NCBI GenBank assembly: GCA_900766165.1
Contig: CAAFUK010000022.1
Span: forward strand, 1-26,797
Source: an uncultured Collinsella sp.
GTDB taxonomy: Bacteria > Actinomycetota > Coriobacteriia > Coriobacteriales > Coriobacteriaceae
DNA length: 26,797 bases
Reading direction: 5' to 3'
Both the position numbers and the translations under genes were made by a program. Positions 25,598-26,797 of this stretch are shown in pieces. The notes beneath the pieces are model-generated. The model was given only the letters and a program-made list of their open reading frames with translations. It was not told the origin of the DNA and made no database searches. Numbering within the stretch: the stretch's first letter is position 1; each line of letters opens with the position of its first letter.

Positions 25598-26071
25598 TTA
25601 CCAACGATAGTGAGAGAACGCGCGGTTGGCCTCGGCCATCTTGAAGACGTCCTCACGCTTCTTGACGGAAGCGCCCAGGCCGTTGGAAGCGTCGAGGATC
25701 TCGTTGGCGAGACGCTCGGCCATGGTCTTCTCCTTGCGAGCGCGGGAGAAGTTGACGATCCAGCGGATACCCAGAGCGGTGGAACGACGGGAGTTGACCT
25801 CCATCGGGACCTGATAGGTAGCGCCACCGACACGCTTGGGCTTAACCTCGAGCGTGGGCTTGACGTTGTCCATAGCCTTCTTGAAGGTAGCGAGAGCGTC
25901 GCCACCCTCGGACTTCTCGGCAACGATCTCGAAAGCGGTGTAAACGATGCGCTCAGCGGTGGCCTTCTTGCCGTCAAGAAGGACCTTGTTGATGAGCTGA
26001 GTCACCAGGCGGTTGTTGTAAACGGCGTCAGGCTGAACCTCACGACGATTAGCTGCTGCACGACGCGGCAT
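25598..26071 (-). CDS. rpsG: Small ribosomal subunit protein uS7
   Basis: The 157-residue protein begins MPRRAAANRREVQPD and has VTQLINKVLLDGKKATAERIVY and the C-terminal MAEANRAFSHYRW, so it is S7. S7 nucleates assembly of the 30S head and lies at the E site. In E. coli it represses translation by binding the rpsL-rpsG intercistronic mRNA. Here that gap is 73 bases and contains a strong hairpin (26094-26119). Confidence 0.98.
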   Translation of the reverse strand: MPRRAAANRREVQPDAVYNNRLVTQLINKVLLDGKKATAERIVYTAFEIVAEKSEGGDALATFKKAMDNVKPTLEVKPKRVGGATYQVPMEVNSRRSTALGIRWIVNFSRARKEKTMAERLANEILDASNGLGASVKKREDVFKMAEANRAFSHYRW

Positions 26072-26093
26072 GTGAAATCTCCTTAAGTGTCTA

Positions 26094-26119
26094 CCGTGCG
26101 GCGCTTAGGCGGCACACGG
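26094..26119 (-). promoter_or_regulatory. Hairpin in the rpsL-rpsG intercistronic region
   Basis: An 11-bp stem (26094-26104 with 26109-26119) has one mismatch and one possible G-U pair and a four-base loop. It ends about 22 bases before the rpsG start. Position alone suggests an S7 feedback site; the sequence does not visibly copy the E. coli one. Confidence 0.4.
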
Positions 26120-26144
26120 CGAAAGTATCAAAACGTTATCTGGC

Positions 26145-26522
26145 TTATTTGGCCTTGGGGCGCTTAGCACCGTACTTGGAACGGGCCTGCATACGGTTCT
26201 GGACCGGAGCAGCGTCGTAGGCGCCACGGATGACGTGATAACGGACACCAGGGAGGTCACGGACACGACCGCCGCGGACGAGCACGATGGAGTGCTCCTG
26301 CAGGTTGTGGCCCTCACCCGGGATGTAAGCAGTAACTTCGATGCCGTTGACAAGGCGAACACGGGCAACCTTACGAAGAGCCGAGTTCGGCTTCTTGGGG
26401 CTCGTGGTGAAGACGCGGGTGCACACGCCGCGCTTCTGGGAGTTGTGCTGCAGAGCAGCGTTCTTGGACTTCTTGGGCACGGAACGACGGCCCTGGCGAA
26501 CCAGCTGGTTAATAGTAGGCAA
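26145..26522 (-). CDS. rpsL: Small ribosomal subunit protein uS12 with natural Arg88
   Basis: The 125-residue protein begins MPTINQLVRQGR and has TTSPKKPNSALRKVARVRL and GEGHNLQEHSIVLVRGGRV, as S12 does. It monitors decoding at the A site. The start codon is TTG 26522 behind AAGGAG. Lys43 is intact, but the residue equivalent to Lys88 of mycobacterial S12 is Arg (codon CGT at 26261-26259, in GGRVRDLPGVRYH). K88R is a known streptomycin-resistance substitution in Mycobacterium tuberculosis, so low streptomycin susceptibility is plausible. It is the first gene of the str operon. Confidence 0.97.
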   Translation of the reverse strand: MPTINQLVRQGRRSVPKKSKNAALQHNSQKRGVCTRVFTTSPKKPNSALRKVARVRLVNGIEVTAYIPGEGHNLQEHSIVLVRGGRVRDLPGVRYHVIRGAYDAAPVQNRMQARSKYGAKRPKAK

Positions 26523-26616
26523 AGCGTACTCCTTCTCGAATGATTCCAGCTTTCTGTAAAGTGCAACGGCTTGAATCGAGGGGTCAGCATCCCCCTACGA
26601 AACACGCAGTTCGATA

Positions 26617-26668
26617 GGATACGTGGCGTTAGCTGTGCCGTCAACAGACCACGCCGCCGGGCGTATCC
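26617..26668 (-). promoter_or_regulatory. rpsL leader hairpin containing the shared motif
   Basis: GGATACG (26617-26623) pairs with CGTATCC (26662-26668), and GGCGT (26625-26629) with ACGCC (26651-26655). The right arm contains the third copy of the motif found before rplC and rplB: GGATACGCCCG on the minus strand, then CGTG, at 26668-26649. TATTTT (26675-26670) directly upstream could be a -10 box. The region 26523-26616 otherwise shows only the ribosome site. Confidence 0.4.
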
Positions 26669-26699
26669 CAAAATAGCCATATTTCCGCAAAGCCTACAC

Positions 26700-26735
26700 A
26701 AAAGGAATCCCCTCCTGTGCGCGGGGGCGGATTCC
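26700..26735 (-). terminator. Terminator of an upstream operon beyond the right edge
   Basis: GGAATCC/GGATTCC (26704-26710, 26729-26735), extended by two more pairs past a bulge, is followed by TTTTGTG on the minus strand. It would end a transcript coming from beyond the window and implies that the rpsL promoter lies between here and 26523. Confidence 0.5.
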
Positions 26736-26755
26736 CGGCCCGGGCGGCCCGCTGT

Positions 26756-26797
26756 TTAAGTTTGCTGCTCTACAGTCCTGCGCAAGACGGAAAGCAC
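26756..26797. repeat. Half of a palindromic repeat core, cut by the window edge
   Basis: TTAAGTTTGCTGCTCTACAG, then TCCTGCGCAAGACGGAAAGCAC, matches 9482-9523 with six differences in the same orientation. The window ends exactly before the expected ATTAA loop, so the second arm should follow outside. Confidence 0.8.

Overview
The window is a high-GC bacterial chromosome segment in which nearly every gene lies on the minus strand. I infer an anaerobic actinobacterium of the class Coriobacteriia, most likely Collinsella or a close relative. The reasons are the GC-rich codon use, the actinobacterial look of the ribosomal proteins, a single-polypeptide AccD-AccA, and a compact bacterial type II fatty acid cluster with FabK as its enoyl reductase. 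This is recognition from sequence, not a database result.

Layout in transcription order (right to left). (1) 26797-23109: a str-type operon, rpsL-rpsG-fusA-rpsJ, with no tuf after fusA. (2) 22992-22216: birA, on the plus strand, convergent with rpsJ and divergent from the fab cluster. (3) 22039-12868: a complete fatty acid initiation and elongation cluster, fabH-acpP-fabK-fabD-fabG-fabF-accB-fabZ-accC-accDA, with very tight spacing and several overlaps. BirA next door would biotinylate AccB. (4) 12827-9642: a PTS EIIC-like permease bracketed by two copies of a ~25-bp repeat, a cation diffusion facilitator and a histidine-phosphatase-family protein. (5) 9611-9435: a long near-perfect palindrome. 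(6) 9182-3394: the S10 operon from rplC to rplX (rplC-rplD-rplW-rplB-rpsS-rplV-rpsC-rplP-rpmC-rpsQ-rplN-rplX), closed by a strong terminator. (7) 3330-1849: a scar region with a non-coding stretch, an internally deleted IS3-type transposase, and the 3' half of an MTA/SAH nucleosidase gene truncated by it. (8) 1622-1: a LevR-like PRD/AAA+ regulator that runs off the left edge and lacks the sigma-54 contact loop.

Two things stand out. First, the normally contiguous str-S10-spc block is broken twice: about 13.9 kb of lipid and transport genes sits between rpsJ and rplC, and nothing of the spc operon follows rplX. Second, the ribosomal operons carry a set of candidate cis-regulatory elements in their gaps: RNA-like hairpins before rplC, rplB, rplN, rpsG and rpsL; a shared motif (GGAYACGCCCG-N4-CGTG) upstream of rplC, rplB and rpsL; and a palindromic repeat core upstream of both rplC and rpsL. 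A pair of near-palindromic sites in the birA/fabH intergenic region is a good candidate operator for fatty acid synthesis. No tRNA, rRNA or CRISPR array was seen.
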